In this document: positions 1-8,665 of the stretch, piece by piece
Layout: every line of letters begins with the position of its first letter
Numbering within the stretch: position 1 is the first letter of the stretch
Assembly: GCA_036259475.1 (NCBI GenBank)
Contig: DATABS010000111.1
Span: 1-51,279 of the forward strand
From: ZC4RG17 sp036259475
GTDB taxonomy: Bacteria > Actinomycetota > Acidimicrobiia > Spongiisociales > ZC4RG35
Length of the DNA stretch: 51,279 nt
Reading direction: 5' to 3'
The notes under the pieces: generated by a model
The model's database searches: none
The model's input: the letters and a program-made list of their open reading frames with translations, nothing else
What the model was told of the DNA's origin: nothing
Made by a program: the position numbers and the translations under genes

Positions 1-2
1 CG

Positions 3-1073
3 GCCCCAACGACGACCGCCCCCGCCATGACCACCAGCACCGCGTCGCCCACCACCACGACTACGTCACCCCCCGAGCCGGAATGCAACATCCCGTTCGT
101 CTATCCCATGGTCTTTCCGATCGTGGGCGCCGGCGACATCGGGTCACATTTCGGAGCGCCGCGCGATGGAGGCCGCCGACACCATCTCGGAAATGACATC
201 TTCGCCCCCGTCCTCCAACCGGTGGCCGCAGTGGCGGACGGCACTGTCACCCGCATCGCGGGAGACACGGGAATCTCGGGCTACAGAGTTCACGTCCACC
301 ACGACGACGGCTGGTCGAGCCTCTACATCCACCTCAACAACGACACCGCCGGGACCGACGACAGCAACGGCATCGGCATTCGCCCTGATCTCCAAGAGGG
401 CGACCGAGTGGAGGCGGGAGAGGTCATTGGATGGAACGGCGACTCCGGCAACGCCGAGTCGACGTCGCCCCATGTCCATTTCGAGCTACGCGACCCTTCG
501 GGCACCTCTATCGACCCTCAGGCCAGCCTCGAGTCTGCTCCCCGACTCACCGAGGCGTCGTTCTCCGGACCGTTCCTCGACCTGGACCCGACGGACGCTG
601 ACATCCACCTCCTGACCGTCCTTCTCTCACGCGGTGTCCCTGTGTGGTGCGACGAACCGAGCCTCACCTGTCCCGGCGATCCGGCGACCTCCGCCGCGAT
701 CACCTCCTGGCTCGAGGCGCTCACTGGCCCGATCGAGCCGCCGACCGGCGGCTCGGACCAGGTGACCGAGGGCGATATCGCCCGCCTCATCGCCTGGAAC
801 CGACTGAAAGCGATGTACGCCGAGCAAGATGCGTGGCTGGGCGAAGGCATCTCAGATGGTTCGTTGTCGGCTCCGGTACCCGAGCCGCCGGCCGACCCCC
901 GCGACCTCGCCCCGGAACTGGCCTACGCCATTCTCGGCGGACCGAGCCGGTGCCTTCCCATACCCGACGACGGGCGGCATCTCACCCGCGAAGAGGCAGC
1001 CGAGAAGATCGCCCTGTACCTGGGCTGGAGCCCCGGCCCGTCCTACTGCGCGACCAACTCGGCGAATCGCTGA
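3..1073 (+). CDS. M23 family metallopeptidase (LytM-like), 5'-partial
   Basis: Probable secreted or surface peptidoglycan endopeptidase. Counting from the ATG at 27, the zinc-site motifs are H53-x3-D57, H102 in LYIHLN and H149-V-H151 in HVHFEL, the standard M23 layout. The reading frame stays open through a Thr/Pro/Ala-rich linker to the window edge, so the ATG at 27 is probably internal and the signal peptide or anchor lies upstream. The roughly 180 residues after the catalytic domain contain paired cysteines (WCDEPSLTC; SRCL...SYC) and a Leu/Ala-rich helical part ending in LTREEAAEKIALYLGW, which faintly recalls SLH-type repeats; I cannot name this part. The 3' end overlaps the convergent aminotransferase gene by 31 bp. 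Confidence 0.85.
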   Translation, partial: APTTTAPAMTTSTASPTTTTTSPPEPECNIPFVYPMVFPIVGAGDIGSHFGAPRDGGRRHHLGNDIFAPVLQPVAAVADGTVTRIAGDTGISGYRVHVHHDDGWSSLYIHLNNDTAGTDDSNGIGIRPDLQEGDRVEAGEVIGWNGDSGNAESTSPHVHFELRDPSGTSIDPQASLESAPRLTEASFSGPFLDLDPTDADIHLLTVLLSRGVPVWCDEPSLTCPGDPATSAAITSWLEALTGPIEPPTGGSDQVTEGDIARLIAWNRLKAMYAEQDAWLGEGISDGSLSAPVPEPPADPRDLAPELAYAILGGPSRCLPIPDDGRHLTREEAAEKIALYLGWSPGPSYCATNSANR

Positions 1074-1846
1074 GCCAGCGACCGGGTGATCGGTCCCTCG
1101 GGGAAGATGGTGTCTCCGACCGACCGCACGGGCACCACCTCCTTCATGGTCGACATGGCGAAGACCTCGTCGGCCGCCAGCATCCCGTCGAGTGTCTCCT
1201 CCACCTCATCGATGCCGGGCCAGATCTCCAGGACGGCCCGCCGGGTGATCGAGTCCAGGATGCCGAGTCGGAGGGCCGGTGTGAATACGGTGCCTCCCCG
1301 GCACCAGCCGACCGAGAACGTGGGGCCCTCGAGCACCACGTGCCCGTCCGACAGGAGCAGGGCATCGTCGGCTCCACGCTTGACGGCTCGTCGACCGGCG
1401 GCCAGGTTGGGGGCGTACGAGATCGTCTTGGCTCCCGCCAGCTCCCAGTCCCTACCCGCCGGGTGCCACGGAGCAGCGACCGGCCACAGAGCGACAGACT
1501 GCTGGCGCGCCGGCCTCCGATGCGCCATGACGATGCAAATGCCCTCGCCTTCGACTCCGGGCACCGCCGATCCCCGGCTCAACACGACCCGAACGATGCA
1601 ATCCCCGCCTTTGGCGGCGACCCGCTCCATCCACGCCATGAGGCGCTCACGGGATGGCATCTCCAGATCCAGGGCGGCCGCACTACGGCCCAGGCGGTCG
1701 AGATGCTGCTCGGGCCGAAAGAGCCGGCCGTCGTAGGAACGCAGAGCCTCGAAACAGCCATCGCCTCTCAGCACCGACGAGTCGGTGGCCGGAACGGCTG
1801 CACTCTCCTCACCGTCGACCAGGACGACGAGATCGGAATCCCTCAC
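1043..1846 (-). CDS. aminotransferase class IV (aminodeoxychorismate lyase / branched-chain aminotransferase-like)
   Basis: PLP fold-type IV enzyme of 267 aa. Visible signatures are RGDGCFEALRSYDGRLF near the N terminus, the likely PLP lysine in GAKTISYAPN, and the VLEGPTFSVGW cofactor segment. The family includes 4-amino-4-deoxychorismate lyase (PabC, folate), branched-chain aminotransferases and D-amino acid aminotransferase; length and motifs suit a PabC-like enzyme but do not decide the substrate. I chose the GTG at 1846 because it overlaps the nadE stop as GTGA, and the longer upstream reading is only an antisense-like extension through nadE. It is probably translated by coupling to nadE. 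Confidence 0.85.
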   Translation of the reverse strand: MRDSDLVVLVDGEESAAVPATDSSVLRGDGCFEALRSYDGRLFRPEQHLDRLGRSAAALDLEMPSRERLMAWMERVAAKGGDCIVRVVLSRGSAVPGVEGEGICIVMAHRRPARQQSVALWPVAAPWHPAGRDWELAGAKTISYAPNLAAGRRAVKRGADDALLLSDGHVVLEGPTFSVGWCRGGTVFTPALRLGILDSITRRAVLEIWPGIDEVEETLDGMLAADEVFAMSTMKEVVPVRSVGDTIFPEGPITRSLAQRFAELVAQ

Positions 1847-3504
1847 GACGGCTCCCTGAATCGGTTGGTGATGGGCAGGCGTCGATCCTTTCCGAAAGCC
1901 TTGACGGTTATCTTCACGCCCGGAGCGGCCTGACGCCGTTTGTACTCGCTGCGATCGACCATCTGGAGCACCCGGTGCACCACCTCGGGGTCGAAGCCGT
2001 CGGCGATGATCTCGTCCACCCCGAGGTCGTCCTCGATGTAGGCGTCGAGTATCTGGTCGAGGAGGCTGTAGGGCGGAAGGGTGTCCTGGTCGGTTTGATC
2101 GGGGCGCAGCTCGGCGGATGGCGGCTTGTCGATCGTGTCCTGGGGAATAGCTTTGCCCTGGCTGTTGCGCCACTCCGCCAGCCGGTACAGGAGGGTCTTG
2201 AACACGTCTTTGATCGGGGCGAACCCCCCCACCATGTCCCCGTAGATCGTCGAGTACCCCACCGCCATCTCGGACTTGTTCCCGGTGGCCAGAACCAGGG
2301 GACCGAATTTGTTGGAGAGGGCCATCACGATGACGCCCCGCACCCTCGCCTGAAGGTTCTCCTCCGCCGAGTCGGACTCCGTCCCTGCGAAAAGACGCGA
2401 GAGCGTGTCGAGGTAGGCCTGGAACACGTCGTCCATCGGGATGATGTCGAATCGGATCCCCAGATTCTCCGCCAGCGACCGGGCGTCGTCGATGGAACCC
2501 TGCGAGCTGTAACGCGACGGCAGCGACACTCCCCAGACCTTCTCCGGTCCCAGCGCATCCACCGCCAGGGTGGCCACCATTGCGGAGTCGATACCCCCGG
2601 ACAAGGAGACCAGGACCGAATCGAACCCGTTCTTGCGTACGTAGTCCCCCAGCCCGGTGGTCACGGCGGCGTATATCTCGGGGATGGGATCGAGGAGGGG
2701 CGCCAGCGAATCGCGGTCGACTCGGACATGCTCGCCGGCGAAGGGGACGTCCACCACGAACCGGTCCTCGGCAAACTGGGGGGAGCGATGGATGACCGTT
2801 CCGTCGGCCGCCACAACCACGCTCGCGCCATCGAAGACCAGTTCGTCCTGGCCGCCGACGAGGTTGAGATACACGACCGGCACGCCGGAGGCGCGCGCCC
2901 GGGATGCCAGCATGTCCTCACGTTCTCCCGCCTTCCCTCGATGGAACGGCGACGCGTTCACGTTGAGGAGCACCCGGGCCCCGGCCTGCGCCTGTCGGCG
3001 AGGTGGGCCATCAGGGAGCCAGATGTCCTCGCAAATGGACACGCCCACCGGAACACCGCCGACTTCCCAGATCCGATCGGGATCCGAGCCGGCGACGAAG
3101 TATCGGTCCTCGTCGAAGACGCCGTAGTTGGGGAGAAGAACCTTGTGATACGTCCCAACCAGCCGCCCGTCCTCGAGGACGGCCACGGCATTGGCGACCC
3201 GGCGGTGGCCGGCGTCGAGATCGCCCGGCGCTGCGGGAGAGCCGTGGTCGACGAACCCCACCACGGTGGTCACCGTGCCGGATCGGCGCGCCAGACGGCG
3301 GACGGCGTCGATTCCCGACTCAATGAACGAGCTGCGCAGCACGAGATCCTCCGGCGGATAACCGGTCACGGCCAGTTCAGGCAGCAGCAGGACATCGGCG
3401 TTCTCCTGCTCGGCCCACTCCATCGCCTCGCCGATGCGCCTTTCGTTGCCGACGATGTCGCCAACCACGAGATTGATCTGCGCTCCGGCAACCCGTATCG
3501 GCAT
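1843..3504 (-). CDS. nadE: glutamine-dependent NAD+ synthetase
   Basis: Makes NAD+ from deamido-NAD+, ATP and glutamine in the cytoplasm. The N-terminal nitrilase-type glutaminase domain (about 1-255) shows the Glu-Lys-Cys triad: ELAVTGYPPED, YHKVLLPNYGVFDE and VSICEDIW. The C-terminal synthetase domain has the N-type ATP pyrophosphatase loop SLSGGIDSAM and the ATGNKSEMAVGY segment. At 553 aa it matches the shorter two-domain bacterial form rather than the roughly 680-aa mycobacterial one. A -10-like TATCCT lies 8 nt before the ATG and no Shine-Dalgarno is visible, which suggests a leaderless transcript. It heads an operon with the class IV aminotransferase and is divergent from glnE. Confidence 0.96.
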   Translation of the reverse strand: MPIRVAGAQINLVVGDIVGNERRIGEAMEWAEQENADVLLLPELAVTGYPPEDLVLRSSFIESGIDAVRRLARRSGTVTTVVGFVDHGSPAAPGDLDAGHRRVANAVAVLEDGRLVGTYHKVLLPNYGVFDEDRYFVAGSDPDRIWEVGGVPVGVSICEDIWLPDGPPRRQAQAGARVLLNVNASPFHRGKAGEREDMLASRARASGVPVVYLNLVGGQDELVFDGASVVVAADGTVIHRSPQFAEDRFVVDVPFAGEHVRVDRDSLAPLLDPIPEIYAAVTTGLGDYVRKNGFDSVLVSLSGGIDSAMVATLAVDALGPEKVWGVSLPSRYSSQGSIDDARSLAENLGIRFDIIPMDDVFQAYLDTLSRLFAGTESDSAEENLQARVRGVIVMALSNKFGPLVLATGNKSEMAVGYSTIYGDMVGGFAPIKDVFKTLLYRLAEWRNSQGKAIPQDTIDKPPSAELRPDQTDQDTLPPYSLLDQILDAYIEDDLGVDEIIADGFDPEVVHRVLQMVDRSEYKRRQAAPGVKITVKAFGKDRRLPITNRFREPS

Positions 3505-3512
3505 GTTGAATC

Positions 3513-3518
3513 AGGATA
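3513..3518 (-). promoter_or_regulatory. nadE -10-like hexamer (leaderless)
   Basis: On the minus strand this reads TATCCT, with 8 nt to the nadE ATG and no ribosome-binding site between. It fits a leaderless start; there is no experimental support. Confidence 0.5.
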
Positions 3519-3581
3519 GAGATCATCCCGCCGTCGACCCACGCCGAGCGTCGTGCGGAGGCCGGCGGGGGACGCGGTCAA

Positions 3582-3587
3582 TACAGT
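3582..3587 (+). promoter_or_regulatory. glnE -10-like hexamer (leaderless)
   Basis: TACAGT followed by 6 nt (ggccgg) and the GTG start of glnE, with no Shine-Dalgarno. Transcription would start at or next to the start codon. No convincing -35 is visible. Confidence 0.5.
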
Positions 3588-3593
3588 GGCCGG

Positions 3594-6332
3594 GTGACCC
3601 GGGTACCGCCGCTCCCCGACGATGTCCGCCGCCGGCTGGATGAGGCCGGTTGGCTGAACGACGACCGGGGCCTGGCAGCGATCAAGGCTGTATGGGCCGG
3701 TCCGGATCCGACGGGTGCTGTGGAGCGGCTCACGGCGTTCATCGAAGCGGCCGGGAAGGATTTTCCCCTGCTCGACGACCAGGACGCCCTTCGCCGGCTC
3801 ACGCATCTCAGCGGGGCGAGCCGTGAGCTGATGCGTCAGCTCACCCGCCACCCCGCCTGGTTGTTCGAGGAGCCGGTAGGCGATGCGGTCGGTCGGGTGC
3901 GGGCGACCCTGGCTCGAGTGGCGGGCGACGACCTGGCCGGTTTCATCGATGTCGATACGGGCGGGGCGATCCTCAGCGGCATGGCAGACGAAGTGGTGGC
4001 GGCCCTCGTCGCGGAGGCGTCCCGGCCGACCGACCCGGCGCTGGCCGTCATGGCCATGGGCAAATGGGGCGGGCGTGAGCTCAACTACTGGTCGGACATC
4101 GACCTGGTCTTCGTCTTCGATGGTGAGTCGGGCGACGCCGCAGCCGCCAACCGGGCTGCCGGCGCGGTGATGCGTCGTCTGACGGAGCGGGGACCCGACG
4201 GGCCGGTGCTGCGTGCCGACGCCGACTTGCGTCCGGAGGGAACGCGGGGACCTCTCGCCCGGTCGCTCAACGCCTACCGAACCTACTACGAGCGGTGGGC
4301 GGAGCCCTGGGAGTTCCAGGCGCTGCTGAAGGTTCGCCACGCCGCCGGTGACGACGAAGTCGGACAGCGCTTCCTGTCACTGGTGAGCGACGTCCTGTGG
4401 CCTGAGACGATCAACCCGGACTCGATTCGCTCCCTTCGGACGCTCAAGGCGCGGGTCGAAGATGACGCCGCCCCCGGTGACCTGAAGCGGGCGCCGGGGG
4501 GGATCAGGGACATCGAGTTCGCAGTGCAGATGCTGCAACTGGTCCACGGCCGGTTCGACCCGGATCTGCGCCAGACCTCCACCCTCGCCCTGCTGCAGGC
4601 CCTGGCGGACGGCGGGTATGTCCACGCCGACGACGCCTCGACGCTCGCCGGCGCCTACCGGTGGCTGCGATCGGCCGAACACCGGATCCAGCTGTGGGAT
4701 CTGCGACCCACTCATCTCCTGCCCCCCGACCCCGACGGAAGGGAACGTCTGGCCCGGGCGATGGGCTATCGCGATACCGCCGCCGCCACGGCTCTCGGCG
4801 CCTTCGAAGCGGACCTGCTCAAGAATCGGTCGACCGTGCGCCGCATTCACGAAGACCTGTACTTTCGTCCCTTGCTTGAGGCGTTCGCCGCCAGCCCCGT
4901 AACGGGTCTCAGCCGGGAGGGCGCCGAGCTACGCCTCACGGCCCTCGGCTTTCGCGACGTGACGCGCGCCGTGCGGACGTTCCAGCAGTTGACGTCGGGG
5001 CTTTCCCGACGGAGCCGGCTGATGCAGCAGATGCTCCCTCTCATCCTCGATTGGCTGGCCGACTCGCCCGACCCCGACCTAGGGCTGGATCAGCTGCGTC
5101 TTCTGGCGGCCAACATGCCGGACCACGCCGAACTCATCACCACGCTCCACGACCGCCCCGTGGTCGGCCGCCGTCTGACCTACCTCCTCGGATCGAGTCG
5201 CCTGCTCGGTCGCTACCTCGACCGCATCCCGGAGTTCGTCCCCCGCCTCGACGACGAGCAGGCCCTCGTCGACCTGCAGGATCGCCGGGAGCTCGAGTCA
5301 CGCCTCCGCCGTCGCCTCGAGGCCCGACCGGTCGAGGAAGGCGTCGGCACTCTGCGCCGTTTTGCCCGTCGCCAGCTTCTCCGGGTCGCGGCCCGTGACC
5401 TGCTGGATCTGGCCGATGTCGACGCGGCGATGGAGGATCTGACCACCGCCGCTGACGCCGCCGTGTCGGCGGCCGCCTCCCTGGCGGGAGCCGATGAGGC
5501 GATGTCGATCATCGCCATGGGCCGCTGGGGTGGCGGGGAACTGTCATACGCCTCGGATCTCGACCTGCTCTACGTGTTCGACGACGCTCGACTGGACGCC
5601 GACGCCGCCTTCGCCATCGCGGGCCGCTTACGGGATTTGCTCTCCCGGCCGGCCGCCGACGGCCTCGCCTGGGAACTGGATGCCGACCTTCGGCCGGAGG
5701 GCCGATCGGGTCCGCTGGTCAGATCACTGGCGTCGTATCAGGCCTACTACGAGCGATGGGCGGAGACCTGGGAATTCCAATCCCTCATCAAGGCGCGTCT
5801 TGCCGCCGGTGAGGAGGCGCTGGGTGAGGCTTTCATCGAGATGATCGGGCCTTTCGTCTGGCGAGACTCCTTCCCGGCGTCAGCCGCCACCGAGGTCCGC
5901 CAGATGAAGGCCCGCGTGGAGAAACAGCGGGTGCCGCTCGGCGAGGATCCGGACTTTCATCTCAAGCTAGGACCGGGCGGCCTGGTCGACGTCGAGTTCT
6001 TGGTCCAGTTGCTCCAGATGATGCATGGAGGCGAGCAACCACAGCTGCGGGTGACTTCGACGTTGGGGGCGCTGAACCGCCTGGCAGATCTGGGCTGGTT
6101 GGAGGCCGGCGAGGCCGCCGACCTAGCGGCGGCCTACCGATTCTGCAGCCACGTCCGCAACCGCCTCTATCTCCAGGCGGGACGGCCCATCGACTCCCTG
6201 CCCAGGGATCCGGCCGACGAGTGGCGTCTCGCCCTCTCGCTCGGCTATTCCCGGCGGGGCGACCTGCGAGAGGATTATCGACGGCTGACGCGGCGCGCCC
6301 GCCGGATCGTGGAAGACCGGTTCTATCCCTGA
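3594..6332 (+). CDS. glnE: bifunctional glutamine synthetase adenylyltransferase/adenylyl-removing enzyme
   Basis: Controls glutamine synthetase by adding or removing AMP on its regulatory tyrosine according to nitrogen status. Two nucleotidyltransferase halves are clear: AMGKWGGRELNYWSDIDL at about residues 152-170 (adenylyl removase half) and AMGRWGGGELSYASDLDL at about 640-658 (adenylyl transferase half), each followed by its GlnD-PII-uridylyltransferase-type helical domain with matching DADLRPEG and GGIRDIEF / GGLVDVEF motifs. The 912-aa length is typical. The GTG at 3594 is preceded 6 nt upstream by TACAGT, suggesting a leaderless mRNA. No glutamine synthetase or PII gene lies in the window. 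Confidence 0.96.
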   Translation: MTRVPPLPDDVRRRLDEAGWLNDDRGLAAIKAVWAGPDPTGAVERLTAFIEAAGKDFPLLDDQDALRRLTHLSGASRELMRQLTRHPAWLFEEPVGDAVGRVRATLARVAGDDLAGFIDVDTGGAILSGMADEVVAALVAEASRPTDPALAVMAMGKWGGRELNYWSDIDLVFVFDGESGDAAAANRAAGAVMRRLTERGPDGPVLRADADLRPEGTRGPLARSLNAYRTYYERWAEPWEFQALLKVRHAAGDDEVGQRFLSLVSDVLWPETINPDSIRSLRTLKARVEDDAAPGDLKRAPGGIRDIEFAVQMLQLVHGRFDPDLRQTSTLALLQALADGGYVHADDASTLAGAYRWLRSAEHRIQLWDLRPTHLLPPDPDGRERLARAMGYRDTAAATALGAFEADLLKNRSTVRRIHEDLYFRPLLEAFAASPVTGLSREGAELRLTALGFRDVTRAVRTFQQLTSGLSRRSRLMQQMLPLILDWLADSPDPDLGLDQLRLLAANMPDHAELITTLHDRPVVGRRLTYLLGSSRLLGRYLDRIPEFVPRLDDEQALVDLQDRRELESRLRRRLEARPVEEGVGTLRRFARRQLLRVAARDLLDLADVDAAMEDLTTAADAAVSAAASLAGADEAMSIIAMGRWGGGELSYASDLDLLYVFDDARLDADAAFAIAGRLRDLLSRPAADGLAWELDADLRPEGRSGPLVRSLASYQAYYERWAETWEFQSLIKARLAAGEEALGEAFIEMIGPFVWRDSFPASAATEVRQMKARVEKQRVPLGEDPDFHLKLGPGGLVDVEFLVQLLQMMHGGEQPQLRVTSTLGALNRLADLGWLEAGEAADLAAAYRFCSHVRNRLYLQAGRPIDSLPRDPADEWRLALSLGYSRRGDLREDYRRLTRRARRIVEDRFYP

Positions 6333-6384
6333 GGCGAGTCACCCTCGTCGACAGGAGGGCCATGGCAAGGACAGCACCTCCAAC

Positions 6385-6390
6385 TATCCT
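6385..6390 (+). promoter_or_regulatory. -10-like hexamer before the M20 amidohydrolase
   Basis: TATCCT ends 9 nt before the ATG at 6400, with no Shine-Dalgarno between. The spacing is slightly long for a leaderless start. Confidence 0.35.
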
Positions 6391-6399
6391 CAACGCCCG

Positions 6400-7572
6400 A
6401 TGATCCCCCCTGATCAAATGCGGGGACTGGTCGCCGAAGTGCTTCCCTCTGTCACCGAACTGAGGCGTGCGATCCACCGCAATCCCGAGTTGTCCTTCCA
6501 GGAGACTGCCACCACACAACGCGTGGCCTCTTTGCTGACCGACAGGGGCCTCCGGCCGCGCATTCGGGCCGACGGGACCGGCCTGGTGGTCGAGGTTGGA
6601 GAGGGAGGTCGCACCGTGGGCTTCCGGGCCGACCTGGATGCCTTGCCGATAGACGAGCCGGCCGACAATCCCTTCGCCTCCCAGGTCCCGGGGGTGATGC
6701 ACGCCTGCGGCCACGACGCCCATACCGCCATGGCGGCGGGGATCGCCCTCGCCCTCGCTCGGGTGGACCTGCCCGGCAAGGTTCGTTTCATCTTCCAGCC
6801 CGGGGAGGAATCGTTCCCCGGTGGCGCGCTCACTCTCGTCCGGGAGGGCGTGGCGGATGGCCTGGGTTCCATCGTCGCGTTCCACGTCGACCCCACCCTC
6901 GACCCGGCCCAGGTCGGCCTTCGAACCGGCTCCGTCACCGGATCGGCCGACCGGTTCGTGATCCGGCTGGAAGGGCCGGGCGGTCACACGGCGCGGCCCC
7001 ATCGCACCACCGACCTCATCTATGCCACAGGACGGCTCGTCACGGAGCTACCGGCGTTGCTCGACCGCCTCATCGATCCCCGTCGACCCTTGGCCATCGT
7101 CTTCGGTCGGGTTTCCGGCGGGACTGCCGAGAACGTGATACCCACCGTGGTGGAACTGGGGGGCACCATCCGGACGCTGGACCATGCCCTGTGGGAGGAA
7201 GTGCCGCTGCTTCTCGAGAGCCTCGCCGCTCAGATCGTCGCCCCGACGGGGGCCAAGGCGTCTCTCTCGTATCAACGCGGCATCCCACCGGTGGTCAACG
7301 ACCCGGGTGTCGTCGATACTGCCCGCCTCGCGATCGCCGAAGCCCTCGGACCCCGCAGCATCACTTCTACCGACACCAGCATGGGCGCCGAAGACTTCTC
7401 CCGCTACCTCGAGGTGGTCCCGGGAGCACTCCTTCGGCTCGGATCGGCTTCGTCCCATGGAGGAGGCGACCTTCACTCCGCCGGGTTCGTGTTCGACGAG
7501 GACGCCCTGGAGACGGGGCTCATCGCCGGGGCCGCCACACTGCTGCGTCTCCTCTCCCCCCACCGCTCCTGA
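6400..7572 (+). CDS. M20 family amidohydrolase (hippurate / N-acyl amino acid hydrolase-like)
   Basis: Metal-dependent amidase of the M20D type, which removes acyl or aryl groups from N-acylated amino acids. The metal-site signatures are in order: HACGHDAHTAMAAG at about residue 105, the QPGEESFPGG glutamates at about 132, FHVDP at about 165, and the C-terminal SSHGGGDLHSAGF histidine. The central insertion (about 185-300) is the dimerisation lid domain, beginning near the GPGGHTARPHRTTD motif. The 390-aa length is normal and there is no signal peptide, so it should be cytoplasmic. It follows glnE by 67 nt and converges with tyrA. The substrate cannot be read from the sequence. Confidence 0.9.
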   Translation: MIPPDQMRGLVAEVLPSVTELRRAIHRNPELSFQETATTQRVASLLTDRGLRPRIRADGTGLVVEVGEGGRTVGFRADLDALPIDEPADNPFASQVPGVMHACGHDAHTAMAAGIALALARVDLPGKVRFIFQPGEESFPGGALTLVREGVADGLGSIVAFHVDPTLDPAQVGLRTGSVTGSADRFVIRLEGPGGHTARPHRTTDLIYATGRLVTELPALLDRLIDPRRPLAIVFGRVSGGTAENVIPTVVELGGTIRTLDHALWEEVPLLLESLAAQIVAPTGAKASLSYQRGIPPVVNDPGVVDTARLAIAEALGPRSITSTDTSMGAEDFSRYLEVVPGALLRLGSASSHGGGDLHSAGFVFDEDALETGLIAGAATLLRLLSPHRS

Positions 7573-7642
7573 CCACTTCTTTGGAGCCCGGGCGCCGGGA
7601 AATCGACCCGCTGGCGTCCGACCATCAATCGCCTGAAGAGCC

Positions 7643-8665
7643 TCAGCCCACCAGGCGGAAGCCCTCCGCCTCCAGGGCAGAGCGCAGGCTCGCCTCCTGG
7701 CCTGGAAGCACCGAGAGGGTGAGCACACCGCCTCCGCCTCTGGTGGCATGGCGCAGCTGCAGATCTCGAACATCGACGGCCGACTCGGCGAGGGCGTGGC
7801 CCACACGGGCGACCTCGCCGGGGCGGTCCTCCAACAGGACCTGGACGGCCGCCACCGGCGCGGTGAGACGCCGCCGAGTCTGACGGGCCGACTCCAAGCC
7901 GTCGGCGACCGTCTGGCGGTCGCCTGCTTCGATCTGGTCGGCCCACTTGACCAGGTCGCTGCTCAGGCTGCGGACAAGACGTGATATCTCGCCCCGATTC
8001 TGGGTGAGGATCTCCGTCCACCATGCCGGCTCGGAGAGCGCGATGCGTGTCACGTCACGGAAACCACCTGCGGCCAAAGAGAGGGCACCCCCGTCCTCGG
8101 CCACCATGTTCACCAGGGCCGAGGCGAGCACCTGAGGAACGTGGCTCACGGCTGCCACCGCCGTGTCATGCTCGGCCGACGTCATCCGCACCGGCACCGC
8201 CCCCAATGCAGCGACTACCTCCTCCATCATCGCCAGGTCGGCGTCGGTGGCGTGATCGGTGGTGAGGACCCAGCTCGCCCCCCGAAACATGGAAGAGCTG
8301 GCTGCTCCCGGCCCCGAGCTCTCCCGCCCCGCCATGGGGTGTCCGCCTACGAAATGACTGAGATGTCGCCCAGCCTCGACGATCGGACCTTTGACCCCGG
8401 CCACATCGGTGACCAGGGTCTCGGTGCGCAGTCCGTTCAGCGTGTCGATGATCGCCCCCACCGGACCGGCCAGGACCACCAGATCACTCGTGTCGGCGGT
8501 GCCGGGCACGTCGTCGGTGATCTCGTTCAGGGCACCCATCCGCTCGGCCTCATCCAGGGCGGCGGGGACGGGGTCCCATCCCACCACGGTCCAACCGGTG
8601 TCCCGCAGGCCGGCGCCGATCGAAGCTCCGATCAGGCCGGTGCCGAGGATCAGGACGCGGCTCAC
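7643..8665 (-). CDS. tyrA: prephenate dehydrogenase with C-terminal ACT-like domain
   Basis: Oxidises prephenate to 4-hydroxyphenylpyruvate in tyrosine synthesis. The N-terminal Rossmann motif is LILGTGLIGASIGAGL, the helical C-terminal dimer domain carries HPMAGRESSG, SSMFRGASWVLT and VAAVSHVPQVLASAL, and the last 70 or so residues (VQVLLEDRPGEVARVGH onward) form an ACT-like regulatory domain, which suggests feedback by an aromatic amino acid. The GTG at 8665 overlaps the DAHP synthase stop as GTGA and places the nucleotide-binding motif at the N terminus; the frame upstream of this is only a shadow of the DAHP synthase gene. Length is 340 aa. Confidence 0.94.
   Translation of the reverse strand: MSRVLILGTGLIGASIGAGLRDTGWTVVGWDPVPAALDEAERMGALNEITDDVPGTADTSDLVVLAGPVGAIIDTLNGLRTETLVTDVAGVKGPIVEAGRHLSHFVGGHPMAGRESSGPGAASSSMFRGASWVLTTDHATDADLAMMEEVVAALGAVPVRMTSAEHDTAVAAVSHVPQVLASALVNMVAEDGGALSLAAGGFRDVTRIALSEPAWWTEILTQNRGEISRLVRSLSSDLVKWADQIEAGDRQTVADGLESARQTRRRLTAPVAAVQVLLEDRPGEVARVGHALAESAVDVRDLQLRHATRGGGGVLTLSVLPGQEASLRSALEAEGFRLVG

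Noticed and set aside
1654..3519. 621-aa open frame on the plus strand
   Set aside because: It lies antisense to nadE and shows only the low-complexity Arg/Gly/His composition expected of a GC-rich shadow frame; nadE has full catalytic motifs.
7587..7599. CCCGG-GCG-CCGGG hairpin between the M20 gene and tyrA
   Set aside because: Only 5 bp with a GC-only stem and no T-run; such short repeats are expected by chance at this GC content.
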